The notes under the pieces are model-generated. The model worked only from the letters and a program-made list of their open reading frames with translations, was not told where the DNA came from and ran no database searches. Positions 17,669 through 25,679 of a stretch of 64,000 nt of DNA are shown here, in pieces (within the stretch, counting starts at the first letter, position 1; each line of letters opens with the position of its first letter). Origin of the DNA: Agathobaculum sp. NTUH-O15-33 (GTDB taxonomy: Bacteria > Bacillota > Clostridia > Oscillospirales > Butyricicoccaceae); contig NZ_CP136187.1 of the NCBI RefSeq assembly GCF_033193315.1, positions 992,001 through 1,056,000 of the forward strand. The letters run 5' to 3'. Both the position numbers and the translations under genes were made by a program.

Positions 17669-19327
17669 ATGATACGAAATTTGTATTATCCGATGAAACC
17701 GCTGAAAGCGGAGGATTTTACGCTGGAGCAGCAATACGGCTGCGACGCGCGCGCCGATCTGGCCAAGGACGCGCTGGGCGCGGGCGTGCTGCGGGGCTTG
17801 CAGGTGACCGAGCGGCATGGCGCGCTGTGGGTCGGCGCGGGCCGCGCGGTCGATGGGGAGGGGCGGCAGATTCGGGTGCCGCAGGACACGCTTTTGACCG
17901 TGCCGGAGGACCTGCTCTCGAGCGGCTATGTGACGCTGCGCTACCGGGAACAGCCGGTCGGCCCGGCGGCGGATACCGGTGGGGCGGAGGACGCCGCCCC
18001 GGCGGGCCCCCGATATGGCCGGGTAGAGGAGACCTTTTCGCTGGCGGTGCGCAAAACGCCGCCGTATGATCCGCTGCCGCGCAGTATGGAAGCGCTGCTG
18101 CAGGAGCAGGTGCTGATAGAAAACGAATCGGTGCGCGCCGTGCTTTGCGCGCCGCGCTTTTTGTGGGCTGGACGCGGCTGTACCGTCACGCTGCGGCTCA
18201 CGGCAAGGGAAACCGTGCGGGAAGAGGCGCTGTGGGCGGTATCGCTTCGGCTTGCCGCGCCCGGCTTTCTCTGCGGCGGCGCGCTGGATGGGGCCGAGCT
18301 GCGCGGACAATGGCGGCTGGTACCCGGCCAAACGGAGGAGCTGCGCCTTTGCCTCGCCCCGCGCCGGGCGGACCGGCAGCCGGAAAAGCCCGTGCTGCTT
18401 TGCGCCGCGGGCGCGCTGCAGCTCGTTCGCGGGGAAATGCTCGTTTACAACAAACGGGACGCGTTGTTTCAACCGGCTTGGCGCGGCGGTTCGCCCGAGG
18501 AGCTTTACCGGCGCGCGCTGGGAGAAGCGATGGCGGACAGCGGGGAATTGCCGCTGGCGCATATCAGGCCCGGCGGCCAGCCCGGGGCAACGGACGCCTT
18601 GTGGCAAATCCGCGATCTGCGGCGCTTTGCGCCCGGCGGCGCGCTCGCGCTCACGGCGGCCAGACTCGCTTCGGCTTGTCCGCCGGTGTGCCCGCCCGCG
18701 CCGGAACCTGCGCCCGCGCCGCAGCCGCGGCAGGCGAGCGGCGTGGTGGAGCTGACGCCGCCGCACGGCTGCTTTCAGCGGGGGCAGACCTATTATTCGG
18801 ACTGGGTTGAGCATGGCCTTGGCGCGGTGCCCGTGCTGGCGGAAGCGCGGTGCCTGCTGCCCACGGAACGGGGCGGCGAGCAAAGCGTTTGCCGGCCCCA
18901 GCTATTCGCCGGATGCACGGGCCGGATGCTGCCCGATGTGGATACCGGGATAAGGGCGGATGAAGCGCAGGGAAGGGTACAGCTCGCCGTTTATTTTCAC
19001 AAGCGGTGGCAGGCGGATTGCTTCCGCCTGCGCTGGCATGTGGTTTCGGCGGAAAACGATACGGAAACCGGGGACGGCGCGCGCCTGACCGGCGTGCACC
19101 CGGCGCAGGTCAGGCTGCCGCCGGGCGGTAAAACGGTGTTTTGCCCGGTGTTTGCCGGTAAGGGCGCGTGGTCGCCCTGCCTGTTCCGCGCCAAGGGCGG
19201 GCGGATCGAACAGGACGGCCGCTTTACCGCCCCGCTCGAGCCGGGCGCCTACGAAATTACCGTGCAGCGCGAGGGCCACCCGGAGGAGCGCTCATATGCC
19301 ATGGCGGTCGTGGAGGAGCAGACGTGA
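17669..19327 (+). CDS. Injection-system-associated protein with fibre-like N-terminus and Ig-like C-terminus (unknown function)
   Basis: I do not recognise a named family over the whole 552 residues. The N-terminus (MIRNLYYPMKPLKAEDFTLEQ, then GVLRGLQVTERHGALWVGAGRAVDGEGRQI) resembles a module seen in proteins linked to contractile systems and in tail-fibre adapters. The last 80 or so residues (RLPPGGKTVFCPVF to PGAYEITVQ) look like a bacterial Ig-like domain. A Pro-rich linker (CPPAPEPAPAPQP) near residue 350 separates two halves. There is no signal peptide or membrane segment. The start at 17669 follows gagggagcca. The next gene overlaps its stop by GTGA, showing coupling. A baseplate-, fibre- or adhesion-related role is an inference. 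Confidence 0.6.
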   Translation: MIRNLYYPMKPLKAEDFTLEQQYGCDARADLAKDALGAGVLRGLQVTERHGALWVGAGRAVDGEGRQIRVPQDTLLTVPEDLLSSGYVTLRYREQPVGPAADTGGAEDAAPAGPRYGRVEETFSLAVRKTPPYDPLPRSMEALLQEQVLIENESVRAVLCAPRFLWAGRGCTVTLRLTARETVREEALWAVSLRLAAPGFLCGGALDGAELRGQWRLVPGQTEELRLCLAPRRADRQPEKPVLLCAAGALQLVRGEMLVYNKRDALFQPAWRGGSPEELYRRALGEAMADSGELPLAHIRPGGQPGATDALWQIRDLRRFAPGGALALTAARLASACPPVCPPAPEPAPAPQPRQASGVVELTPPHGCFQRGQTYYSDWVEHGLGAVPVLAEARCLLPTERGGEQSVCRPQLFAGCTGRMLPDVDTGIRADEAQGRVQLAVYFHKRWQADCFRLRWHVVSAENDTETGDGARLTGVHPAQVRLPPGGKTVFCPVFAGKGAWSPCLFRAKGGRIEQDGRFTAPLEPGAYEITVQREGHPEERSYAMAVVEEQT

Positions 19328-20088
19328 CGGGCGCGGCGTGGCGGCGCGAGCGGCTGCTGAGCGAGAGCGGCGCGGCCGAGCGGTGGCTGTACAGCGAAGG
19401 AGAAGAACGCTGGGATGTGCTGATCACCAAGCAGCGCGGCTTACAGCGCGTGCTGCTGGCGGAAGGCGAACCCGCGCGCACCATGACGCGGGACGGCGCG
19501 CTGTATTACGCGCTGCCCTATCGGGAGGGCGCGCCGCTGCGCGCATGGTGCGAGGGGCGGCCGCTGGAGGAGCGCCGCGCGCTGTGCTTGGCGCTGCTGG
19601 CGCTGACCCGGCAGAACGCGCTGGTGTGGCGGCTGTTTCCGCTGTTTGCCAAGGGGCGGCGCCTTGCGGCGGACGCGGCGGGCGGGGTGTTTGCCGCATA
19701 CGATATCGAGCTGCGGCCCGGCCCGCCTCTGACCGACCGCGACCGGATGGCCGCGCTGCGCGCGGAGGTGCAAGACCTTTTGGGCTGCGCGCTGCCGCCT
19801 TGCGCGGATCGGGAAGCGCTGGACGCGGCGGTGCGGTGCGCCGCGGAGCCCGCGCCCAGAACAAAGCCGCCGCCGGTTTGGCCGCGCGTGGCGGCGGGGG
19901 CGCTGGCGCTCGGGGTCGTTTTGGCGCTTTTGTGCGCGGTGGGCGCGCTGCTGCGCTGGCACGACGGCTGGCGTGGCCCGCCGGTCAAACGGATCGGCAC
20001 GGAAACGCTGGCCGCCGCGGATGAGAGAGGGGGCGATGCGCCGTGCGCCGATGGGGCCCGCAGGGGAAAAACGATTACTTTCATATAG
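19324..20088 (+). CDS. Single-pass membrane protein of the injection-system operon (unknown function)
   Basis: The 254-residue product starts at a GTG overlapping the stop of the previous gene (GTGA). About 185 soluble residues precede a single strong hydrophobic segment (residues about 185-212, VAAGALALGVVLALLCAV), and a short basic tail follows. The soluble part (WRRERLLSESGAAERWLYSE, then GALYYALPYREGAPLRAWCE) loosely recalls pseudokinase-like domains such as the EssB/YukC type, but no catalytic Lys or HRD/DFG motif is visible. Its 3' end overlaps the next gene by 46 bases. It may tie the particle to the cytoplasmic membrane together with the MORN protein. That role is inferred from position and topology only. 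Confidence 0.55.
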   Translation: MTGAAWRRERLLSESGAAERWLYSEGEERWDVLITKQRGLQRVLLAEGEPARTMTRDGALYYALPYREGAPLRAWCEGRPLEERRALCLALLALTRQNALVWRLFPLFAKGRRLAADAAGGVFAAYDIELRPGPPLTDRDRMAALRAEVQDLLGCALPPCADREALDAAVRCAAEPAPRTKPPPVWPRVAAGALALGVVLALLCAVGALLRWHDGWRGPPVKRIGTETLAAADERGGDAPCADGARRGKTITFI

Positions 20089-21386
20089 GCCCGGTATTTC
20101 TTTACCGCCCGCTCGCGGTCTTGCTGGCGGCGCTGTGCGCGGTGCTCGTCTGCCTGTGCGGCGGCTCGGCGGTCCGGTATGCGAAGGCGCGTTTATCGCC
20201 CCAACCCTACCCGGTATTCGCGTATGACGCGAAGGCGCTGGGCGGCTTTACCGGCACGGGACGCATCCGCGACGCGCGCGGCGTGATCCGGTACGAGGGC
20301 GCGATCGCGGACGGCCTGTGCACGGGCGAGGGCGTCGTGTACGACGGGGCGGGGCAAATGGTATTCAGCGGCACGCTTGCGCAAAATGAATACCAATACG
20401 GCGCGGCCTATCAAAACGGCGTGCTGCGCTATCGCGGCGCTTTTCAAAACAGCGTTTACGAGGGCGAGGGCACCTTGTACCGCGCCGATGGCGGGACCGA
20501 ATACGAGGGCGGCTTTTACGCGGGCCGGCGGCAGGGACACGGCGTGGCCTACCGGCAGTCCGGCGGCGTTTTATACGAAGGCGCGTTCGAGGCCGGGCTA
20601 TACCACGGCGTAGGCACGCTGTATGAGGAAAACGGCCGCCCGGCCTACGCGGGCGAGTTCCGGCGGGGCGCGCCCGAAGGCGAGGGCGTTTTTTACGGCG
20701 CGGAGGGCCAGCCCCTCTATGAGGGCCGGGTGCGCGCGGGCCGGCCGGACTATCTCTCTTTTCTGGGCGGAAGCGTCGCGGACGCGCTCGCGGCGCTGCA
20801 AACGCCGTGCGAGATCTATACGGCAAAGGATAAGACCGCTTTTTGCAGCCGTGCGCTGAACGTTCTGTTCCTAACAGAGGACGCGCCGGTATTCCAGCGC
20901 AAGGCGGCCCAGTGGCCCGGCACGGCTTCGGGCGAAAGCGTGGAGCTGGACCCGGAAACGCAGACAGACCAAATGACGGTGACCGAGGTGCTCTTGCTTT
21001 CGGACAGCCTGCCCGAGCTTTGTCAGGGGCTGACCACGCGCGGCGATATCGAAGCCGCTTTGCGCGAGGCTGGCTGCGAGAGCGCGTGGGAAAAGAACAC
21101 GCTGCCGGACGAGCGGGACTTTTTCGCGGGCTACGCGCTCCCCTATGAGCGGCAGCATGTGCTGCGCGAACTAAACGATAAGACCGAGCGGGCGGGCGAC
21201 CATGTGATAAAATTCAACGACGTCCCGCCCACGAAAACCGCCGCGCGCGCGGCGCGGCTCACCTTTGAGCAGGGCGGGATCCGCTACGTATATTCGTTTC
21301 TCGGCGACAGCGCCGAGTATTTGTACAGCGGCGCGCGCCTTGTGATCAAGCAGGCCGAGCCGCCGCATCCGGGCAAATCGAAGTAG
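20043..21386 (+). CDS. MORN-repeat membrane protein of the injection-system operon
   Basis: The frame starts at a GTG at 20043, behind a gagaggggg purine run, inside the preceding gene. Residues about 19-44 form a single hydrophobic segment (LAVLLAALCAVLVCLC). From about residue 66 to 235 there are seven or eight MORN-type repeats of about 23 residues, with units such as YEGEGTLYRADGGTEYEGGF and YHGVGTLYEENGRPAYAGEF. The last 210 residues match no family I recognise. MORN repeats commonly bind lipids or proteins. With an N-terminal membrane anchor, this protein could hold or position the contractile apparatus at the membrane. MORN proteins are not a standard part of Afp/PVC loci as I know them. 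Confidence 0.75.
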   Translation: MRRWGPQGKNDYFHIGPVFLYRPLAVLLAALCAVLVCLCGGSAVRYAKARLSPQPYPVFAYDAKALGGFTGTGRIRDARGVIRYEGAIADGLCTGEGVVYDGAGQMVFSGTLAQNEYQYGAAYQNGVLRYRGAFQNSVYEGEGTLYRADGGTEYEGGFYAGRRQGHGVAYRQSGGVLYEGAFEAGLYHGVGTLYEENGRPAYAGEFRRGAPEGEGVFYGAEGQPLYEGRVRAGRPDYLSFLGGSVADALAALQTPCEIYTAKDKTAFCSRALNVLFLTEDAPVFQRKAAQWPGTASGESVELDPETQTDQMTVTEVLLLSDSLPELCQGLTTRGDIEAALREAGCESAWEKNTLPDERDFFAGYALPYERQHVLRELNDKTERAGDHVIKFNDVPPTKTAARAARLTFEQGGIRYVYSFLGDSAEYLYSGARLVIKQAEPPHPGKSK

Positions 21387-21396
21387 GAGGCGCGGC

Positions 21397-21963
21397 ATGA
21401 AGGATGAATTCGCAAGGGTGAGCGGCGCGCTGCTTTCGCTGCTGCGCGACGGACTGAGCCCGTGGCCGCTCGCCGCGCGGGAGGATATCGCGCTCGCCTC
21501 GCCCGCCGGGATCGGCGGCGATTGCCGCATGGGCGTGTTCCTGTATGATTTGCAGGATCATACCGAGGTATCGCCCGCGCAGCTCCGTTATACGGAAGCG
21601 GGGCGGCGCGTGCCGCCGCCCGTGCCCTTCGCGCTTTCCTACATGCTCTTTTGCAGCGAGGGGCAGGCCTTTGGCGGGCGCGACCCGGCGGAGGCGCACG
21701 CGCTGCTCAGCGCGGCGGTGGCCGCGGTGAACGGGAACCGTTCGCTTTGCCTTGCGGAGCAGGAGGAGCCGGTCGCCTTGTCCTTTGCGCGGCTGCCGCT
21801 TGCCACCAAGGTGCAGCTGTGGAGTTCGTTTCAAAAACCGATGCAGCCGGCGGTGTTTTTGGTCGCCGCGCCGGTATACGCCGATTTGCGCCAGCCCGAA
21901 CCGCTGCCCCCGGTGCGGCAGGTGCGGGTGCATGGCAAACGGAGAGAGGAGGCGGGCCGATGA
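21397..21963 (+). CDS. Tail terminator/cap protein, Afp16/Pvc16 family (DUF4255)
   Basis: The 188-residue protein has the DUF4255 signature of the cap proteins of extracellular contractile injection systems. It has a short N-terminal helix (ARVSGALLSLLRDGL), then MGVFLYDLQDHTEV, then PVPFALSYMLFCSE, and near the end a segment with LPLATKVQLWSSF. Homologues bind the distal end of the tube and sheath and stop their growth. Its length is within the family range. An aggaggcgcggc ribosome-binding site precedes the ATG, and its stop overlaps the next start by four bases (ATGA). Cytoplasmic assembly is expected. Confidence 0.85.
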   Translation: MKDEFARVSGALLSLLRDGLSPWPLAAREDIALASPAGIGGDCRMGVFLYDLQDHTEVSPAQLRYTEAGRRVPPPVPFALSYMLFCSEGQAFGGRDPAEAHALLSAAVAAVNGNRSLCLAEQEEPVALSFARLPLATKVQLWSSFQKPMQPAVFLVAAPVYADLRQPEPLPPVRQVRVHGKRREEAGR

Positions 21964-22346
21964 GCCAAGCCGTGGTCACAGGGGCTATGCTGCGCTGCTC
22001 CTTCGGTTTGGCGCCGGCGCCGTTCAACGTGCTGCCCACGGCGCGGGTGTTCGTCTGCGGCCGCCCCGTCGCGGCGATGATGGACAACGTGCCGCTCGCC
22101 GGCATTCCGCCGTTCGGCATGTGCTCTTGCCCGGCGAACCCGGCGGTCGCGGCGGCGACGGCGGCGGCGCTCGGCGTGCTCACGCCGATGCCCTGCATGC
22201 CGGTCTGCCCCGCGCCGTGGGCGCCGCCCAAGCCAAACGTGCTGATCGGCGGCAAACCGGCGATCGACGCGGGTGCCAAGCTGATGTGCGCGTACGGCGG
22301 CGTGATACAGATCGTCAGCCCCGGGCAGGTGCAGGTTACTTTGTGA
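21960..22346 (+). CDS. PAAR-like spike-tip protein (DUF4280)
   Basis: The 128-residue product is rich in Gly, Pro, Ala and Cys and fits the DUF4280 PAAR-like family. It has the starting motif VVTGAMLRCSFG, then NVPLAGIPPFGMCSCPANP, a Pro/Cys block with MPCMPVCPAPW and a C-terminal VLIGGKPAIDAGAKLMCAYGG. PAAR proteins cap the spike and carry or recruit effectors; several Cys and the single-copy domain suggest a metal- or disulfide-stabilised tip. No toxin domain is fused to it. It is coupled to the cap gene by ATGA overlap and lies 56 bases before the sheath gene. It replaces the canonical Afp10 in this locus. Confidence 0.85.
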   Translation: MSQAVVTGAMLRCSFGLAPAPFNVLPTARVFVCGRPVAAMMDNVPLAGIPPFGMCSCPANPAVAAATAAALGVLTPMPCMPVCPAPWAPPKPNVLIGGKPAIDAGAKLMCAYGGVIQIVSPGQVQVTL

Positions 22347-22402
22347 GAACCAAACCGTAAATAGCCAGTAAAACTGGATCGACAGGAAAGGAAGGCATAA
22401 AA

Positions 22403-24247
22403 ATGGCGGAATACTTATCCCCCGGCGTGTATGTGGAAGAGTTCGATTCCGGCGTCAAGGCGATGGAGGGCGTGGGCACCTCGACCGGCGGCTTTATCGG
22501 CATGGCGGAGCGCGGACCGGTGGACGGCAAGCCCGTGCTGGTGACGAGCTTTGCCGATTACCAGCGCGTATTCGGCGGCTATCTGCCCGAGGAATCCTAT
22601 GGCGAGCGGCGCTTTCTGCCCTACGCGGTGGACCGCTTTTTTGCAAACGGCGGCTCAAGCTGCTATGTGATGCGCGTAAAGCCCGACGGCGCGGCGGCAG
22701 CTTCCGGCACGGCCACGATCTGTCTGGGGGAGGAGCCGCAGACGGACGACGACCCCGTGCAAACGATACAACTGACCTTTGCCGCGCGCGACATCGGCGC
22801 CGCGGGAAACAGCCTTTCGCTAACGCTCGAAACCGCGCCCAAATCCCGCAGCGCGGTGCTGGAACAGCAGGATAACGGCGCAAAGCTGCGCCTGAAAAAC
22901 GCATCCCAGTTCGCGGAGGGCGACGCGGTGACCTTCGGCTGCACCATTGTGGGCAGCGACCAAAAAGAGACGCCCGTGGTGGCGGACGCGATCGTCGCCG
23001 CCAAAAGCGGCGACTGGATCACGCTGAAAGAGCCGCTGACCTATCAGGTGATGAACGGCGCGGAGCAGGTCGATACGCCGCTGCCGGCCGGTAAGCTGGT
23101 GGATACGGCGGCGGTGCCCAAGCTGGCGCTGAACGCGCTGGGCTATCGGGCGACGGTGCAGGCGGACGGCGAGCAGGAAGTATACGAAAACGTTTCCCTT
23201 TCCGCTTCGTCGGATAGGTGGCTGCCCGAGGTGCTCAAGGCTTCCAAATGGATCGCGGCCTCGGCGGCGAACAAGACCATCAAAAAGAAGGAATTGCCGC
23301 AAGGCGCCGTATGGCTGACAGCCGTCGTTGGCGGCAGCCCGCTCGTGCAGTTCCTTTCCGGCGGCAGCGACGGAACGCCCGCGACTACCGCGGTATCCGC
23401 CTATACGGGAACGGACGGCGGCCCGGGCAAGCGCACCGGCCTGCGCGCCTTTTTGGAAATAAACGATGTGAACATCATGGCCATGCCGGGCATCACCGAT
23501 CAGGGGACGCTGCTGGAAATGGTGAGTCAGTGCGAAAACAGCGGCGGCTGCTTTACGGTGCTGGATTGCCCCTCTGGCGCTGTTTCGGTGGATGATCTGG
23601 CCACCTACCGCGAAGCGTTCGACAGCAGCTATGCGGCGCTGTACCATCCTTGGCTGCAATTTTTCGATCCGCTGCTCAAGGCGAACCGGTATTTTCCGCC
23701 CTCCGGCGCGCTCGCCGGGGTCTACGCGCGGGTGGATCATACGCGCGGCGTGCACAAGGCGCCCGCCAACGAGACCGTAACGGGCTGCACCGGCCTGCAA
23801 GTGACCTATAACGAGGCCGAGCAGGGCAAGCTCAATCCCAAGGGCGTCAACCTCATCCGCGCGCTGCCCGGGCAGGGCATTCGGGTGTGGGGCGCGCGCA
23901 CGCTGTCGAGCGACGGCAACTGGAAGTATATCAACGTGCGCCGCCTGTTCATCTTCTTGGAAAGCTCGATCAAGGCGAACACCAGCTGGGTGGTGTTCGA
24001 GCCGAACGACCAAACGCTGTGGTCGCGCGTGGAAAGCACGATCCGCGCGTTTTTGACCACGCAGTGGCGAAACGGCGCTTTGACGGGCGGCAGCCCGGAC
24101 GAGGCGTTCTACGTCAACGTGGGTACGAGCACGATGACGCAGGATGATATCCTGAACGGCAGGCTGATCTGCGAGATCGGCGTGGCGCCGGTGCGTCCGG
24201 CTGAATTTGTCATCTTCCGCATCACGCAGAAGATGGAAGAAGCGTAA
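22403..24247 (+). CDS. Contractile tail sheath protein
   Basis: The 614-residue protein has a sheath N-terminus, MAEYLSPGVYVEEFDSGVK with GVGTSTGGFIGMAERGP, and a conserved C-terminal domain: GIRVWGARTLSSD, KYINVRRLFIFLESSI and a final VRPAEFVIFRITQKME. The C-terminal arm exchanges strands with neighbouring subunits. The middle insertion (residues about 80-330) is more variable and probably lies on the particle surface. There is one sheath gene here, whereas Afp has three. It would form the contractile outer cylinder. A good ggaaaggaaggcat ribosome-binding site precedes the ATG. Confidence 0.95.
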   Translation: MAEYLSPGVYVEEFDSGVKAMEGVGTSTGGFIGMAERGPVDGKPVLVTSFADYQRVFGGYLPEESYGERRFLPYAVDRFFANGGSSCYVMRVKPDGAAAASGTATICLGEEPQTDDDPVQTIQLTFAARDIGAAGNSLSLTLETAPKSRSAVLEQQDNGAKLRLKNASQFAEGDAVTFGCTIVGSDQKETPVVADAIVAAKSGDWITLKEPLTYQVMNGAEQVDTPLPAGKLVDTAAVPKLALNALGYRATVQADGEQEVYENVSLSASSDRWLPEVLKASKWIAASAANKTIKKKELPQGAVWLTAVVGGSPLVQFLSGGSDGTPATTAVSAYTGTDGGPGKRTGLRAFLEINDVNIMAMPGITDQGTLLEMVSQCENSGGCFTVLDCPSGAVSVDDLATYREAFDSSYAALYHPWLQFFDPLLKANRYFPPSGALAGVYARVDHTRGVHKAPANETVTGCTGLQVTYNEAEQGKLNPKGVNLIRALPGQGIRVWGARTLSSDGNWKYINVRRLFIFLESSIKANTSWVVFEPNDQTLWSRVESTIRAFLTTQWRNGALTGGSPDEAFYVNVGTSTMTQDDILNGRLICEIGVAPVRPAEFVIFRITQKMEEA

Positions 24248-24262
24248 AGGGAGGGCGAGGAC

Positions 24263-24694
24263 ATGGCAAGCATTTATCCGTTTAAAAAATATAATTACGA
24301 TGTTTCGATCGACGGCAAGTCGGTCGGCGGTTTTTCCGAGGTGAGCGCGCCCGACGTGACGATTGACCCGATCGAATACCGCGAGGGCAATTTTAAGGCG
24401 AACACCGCGGGCAAGCAGCCCGGTCTGGTCAAATACGGCAACGTAACGCTCAAGTGGGGCACAACGGCGGTGACCGATTTGTACAACTGGGCCAAGGAGG
24501 TGGAGCACGGCACGATCAACCGCAAAACGGTGACCATTTCTCTGCTGAGCGACACCGGCGACGAGCTGGCCAAGTGGAGCCTGACGGACGCGTGGCCGAC
24601 CAAGTACACCGCGCCGGATTTCAACGCGACCAACAACGAGGTGGCGATTGAAAGCTTGGAGCTGGTGCACGAAGGACTGACACGGGAAAAGTAA
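24263..24694 (+). CDS. Inner tube protein 1 (Afp1/gp19-like)
   Basis: The 143-residue product is a phage T4 gp19/Hcp-like tube subunit. It opens YPFKKYNYDVSIDGKSVGGFSEVSAP and contains GNVTLKWGTTAVTDLYNWAKEVEHG, which is typical of the main tube protein. The final segment KYTAPDFNATNNEVAIESLELVHEG matches the conserved end. Hexamers stack to make the rigid tube inside the sheath. It directly follows the sheath gene by 15 bases with a gggagggcgagg ribosome-binding site, as is usual in these loci. Confidence 0.93.
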   Translation: MASIYPFKKYNYDVSIDGKSVGGFSEVSAPDVTIDPIEYREGNFKANTAGKQPGLVKYGNVTLKWGTTAVTDLYNWAKEVEHGTINRKTVTISLLSDTGDELAKWSLTDAWPTKYTAPDFNATNNEVAIESLELVHEGLTREK

Positions 24695-24706
24695 GGAGAA
24701 TAAAAA

Positions 24707-25075
24707 ATGGAATTACAGACCGTTTATCCCTTCCGCCTGCCGCGCGGCTATGTGGATGAAAAGGGCGAAATTCACCGCGACGGCGAGATGCGCCTTGCCA
24801 CCATGGCGGATGAGATCATGCCGATGAACGATCCCCGCGTGCGCCAAAACCCCGAATTTCTGACCGTGATACTGCTCAGCCGGGTGGTCACGCGTCTGGG
24901 CACGCTGCCCGTAGTCACGCCCGAGGTGATCGGGGCGCTTTACACGGCGGACGCGAATTTTTTGCAGAACATGTACCAGACGATCAACGACGCGGAGGAC
25001 CCGGTCATCCACGTCACCTGCCCGCACTGCGGGAAGGAGTTTACCGACACCGTAAATTTTACCGAAATGGGCTGA
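24707..25075 (+). CDS. Tail assembly protein of the injection system (zero-frame product)
   Basis: The 122-residue protein (TVYPFRLPRGYVDEKGEIHR, then MRLATMADEIMPMNDPRV) belongs to a small family found between tube genes of contractile systems; phage equivalents are tail assembly or chaperone proteins. Near its end CPHCGKEF contains a CxxC pair. The terminal codons contain a heptamer of the X XXY YYZ form (A AAT TTT, 25054-25060). A -1 shift there would continue into the Afp6-like frame that follows and make a 181-residue fusion, much as phage lambda gpG/gpGT does. A ribosome-binding site aaggagaataaaa precedes the start. Confidence 0.75.
   Translation: MELQTVYPFRLPRGYVDEKGEIHRDGEMRLATMADEIMPMNDPRVRQNPEFLTVILLSRVVTRLGTLPVVTPEVIGALYTADANFLQNMYQTINDAEDPVIHVTCPHCGKEFTDTVNFTEMG
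25054..25060 (+). promoter_or_regulatory. Candidate -1 ribosomal frameshift slippery heptamer
   Basis: The sequence A AAT TTT is exactly in phase with the codons AAT (25055-25057) and TTT (25058-25060) of the upstream gene, four codons before its stop. Slipping by -1 keeps pairing and enters the frame that is open to 25251. The downstream frame has no good start of its own. I found no clear stimulatory stem after the site. Confidence 0.5.
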
Positions 25076-25251
25076 GGCTGTACGGAAAGAACGAGCTGTA
25101 CCGCCAAATGTCCTTCATCTGCTATTACTTCCATTGGTCGATGGAGCAGGTGATGGCCCTGTCCCATCTGGACCGCCGCCGCATCTGCGATGAGATCGGC
25201 CGGATCAACCGCGAGATCAGCGGCGAGAGCAAAAACATATTTGAACTGTAA
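25072..25251 (+). CDS. Small Afp6-like (DUF6760-type) protein, start uncertain or made by frameshift
   Basis: This frame encodes LYGKNELYRQMSFICYYFHWSMEQVMALSHLDRRRICDEIG, a clear match in pattern to the short DUF6760/Afp6-type proteins (helical, with YxFHW and a later RRR). Initiation is unclear. A CTG at 25072 overlaps the previous stop (CTGA), an ATG at 25108 lacks a ribosome-binding site and would remove part of the conserved region, and the -1 frameshift described above would read the whole region from 25060. The protein is 59 residues from the CTG. The ribosome-binding site of the next gene, ggggaggaacg, follows its stop. Function in assembly is presumed from position. Confidence 0.7.
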   Translation: MRLYGKNELYRQMSFICYYFHWSMEQVMALSHLDRRRICDEIGRINREISGESKNIFEL

Positions 25252-25266
25252 GGGGAGGAACGTAAA

Positions 25267-25674
25267 ATGGCGGAGCTGCTGACCGGCTGCCGGTTTCGTG
25301 TGTTCGCGGGCGGGATCGAAATGGGCTTTCAGCGCGTTTCCGGCGTTCGCCGCGAGATCGAGATGGAGACCTACCGCGAGGGCGGCGTGAACGACCGGCT
25401 GCACGTGTTCCCCAAAGGGCCCGGCGGGGAAAAGACGCTCACCATGGAAAAGGGCGTGGCGGCGGGCGCGGCGCATCCGTTCCATCAGGTCGGTCTGGCG
25501 CTGGTGACGCCGCTCATCGTGCAGATACTCGACGGCGCGGGGCAAACCGCTAAGACCTATACGTTTCTCGATCCGATCGTCAAGAGCTGGCAGCCGGGCG
25601 AACTGCACGCCGCGGAAAGCCGGTTGCTGATCGACCAGTTTGAGATCAGCTATTCCAGCTTTTTGGAGGTGTGA
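25267..25674 (+). CDS. Inner tube protein 2 (Afp5-like)
   Basis: The 135-residue product is a second gp19-like tube protein: CRFRVFAGGIEMGFQRVSGVRREIEMETYREGG at the start and LDPIVKSWQPGELHAAESRLLIDQFEISYSSF at the end. Systems of the Afp/PVC type use such a second protein as an adapter between the spike/baseplate and the main tube. It differs from the first tube protein in having an aspartate-less, Arg/Glu-rich N-terminal half. It is preceded by a ggggaggaacg ribosome-binding site and followed closely by an uncharacterised gene. Confidence 0.88.
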   Translation: MAELLTGCRFRVFAGGIEMGFQRVSGVRREIEMETYREGGVNDRLHVFPKGPGGEKTLTMEKGVAAGAAHPFHQVGLALVTPLIVQILDGAGQTAKTYTFLDPIVKSWQPGELHAAESRLLIDQFEISYSSFLEV

Positions 25675-25679
25675 GCGGT

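Noticed and set aside
17642..18883. Leftward open frame opposite the first injection-system gene
   Set aside because: Composition (Arg, Pro, His rich) and lack of ribosome-binding site mark it as a shadow of the + strand gene.
22820..24670. A long leftward open frame opposite the sheath gene
   Set aside because: It is an Arg/His-rich shadow of the GC-rich coding strand, with no start signal or family pattern. The same holds for long leftward frames at 25861-27543 and 29780-31336.
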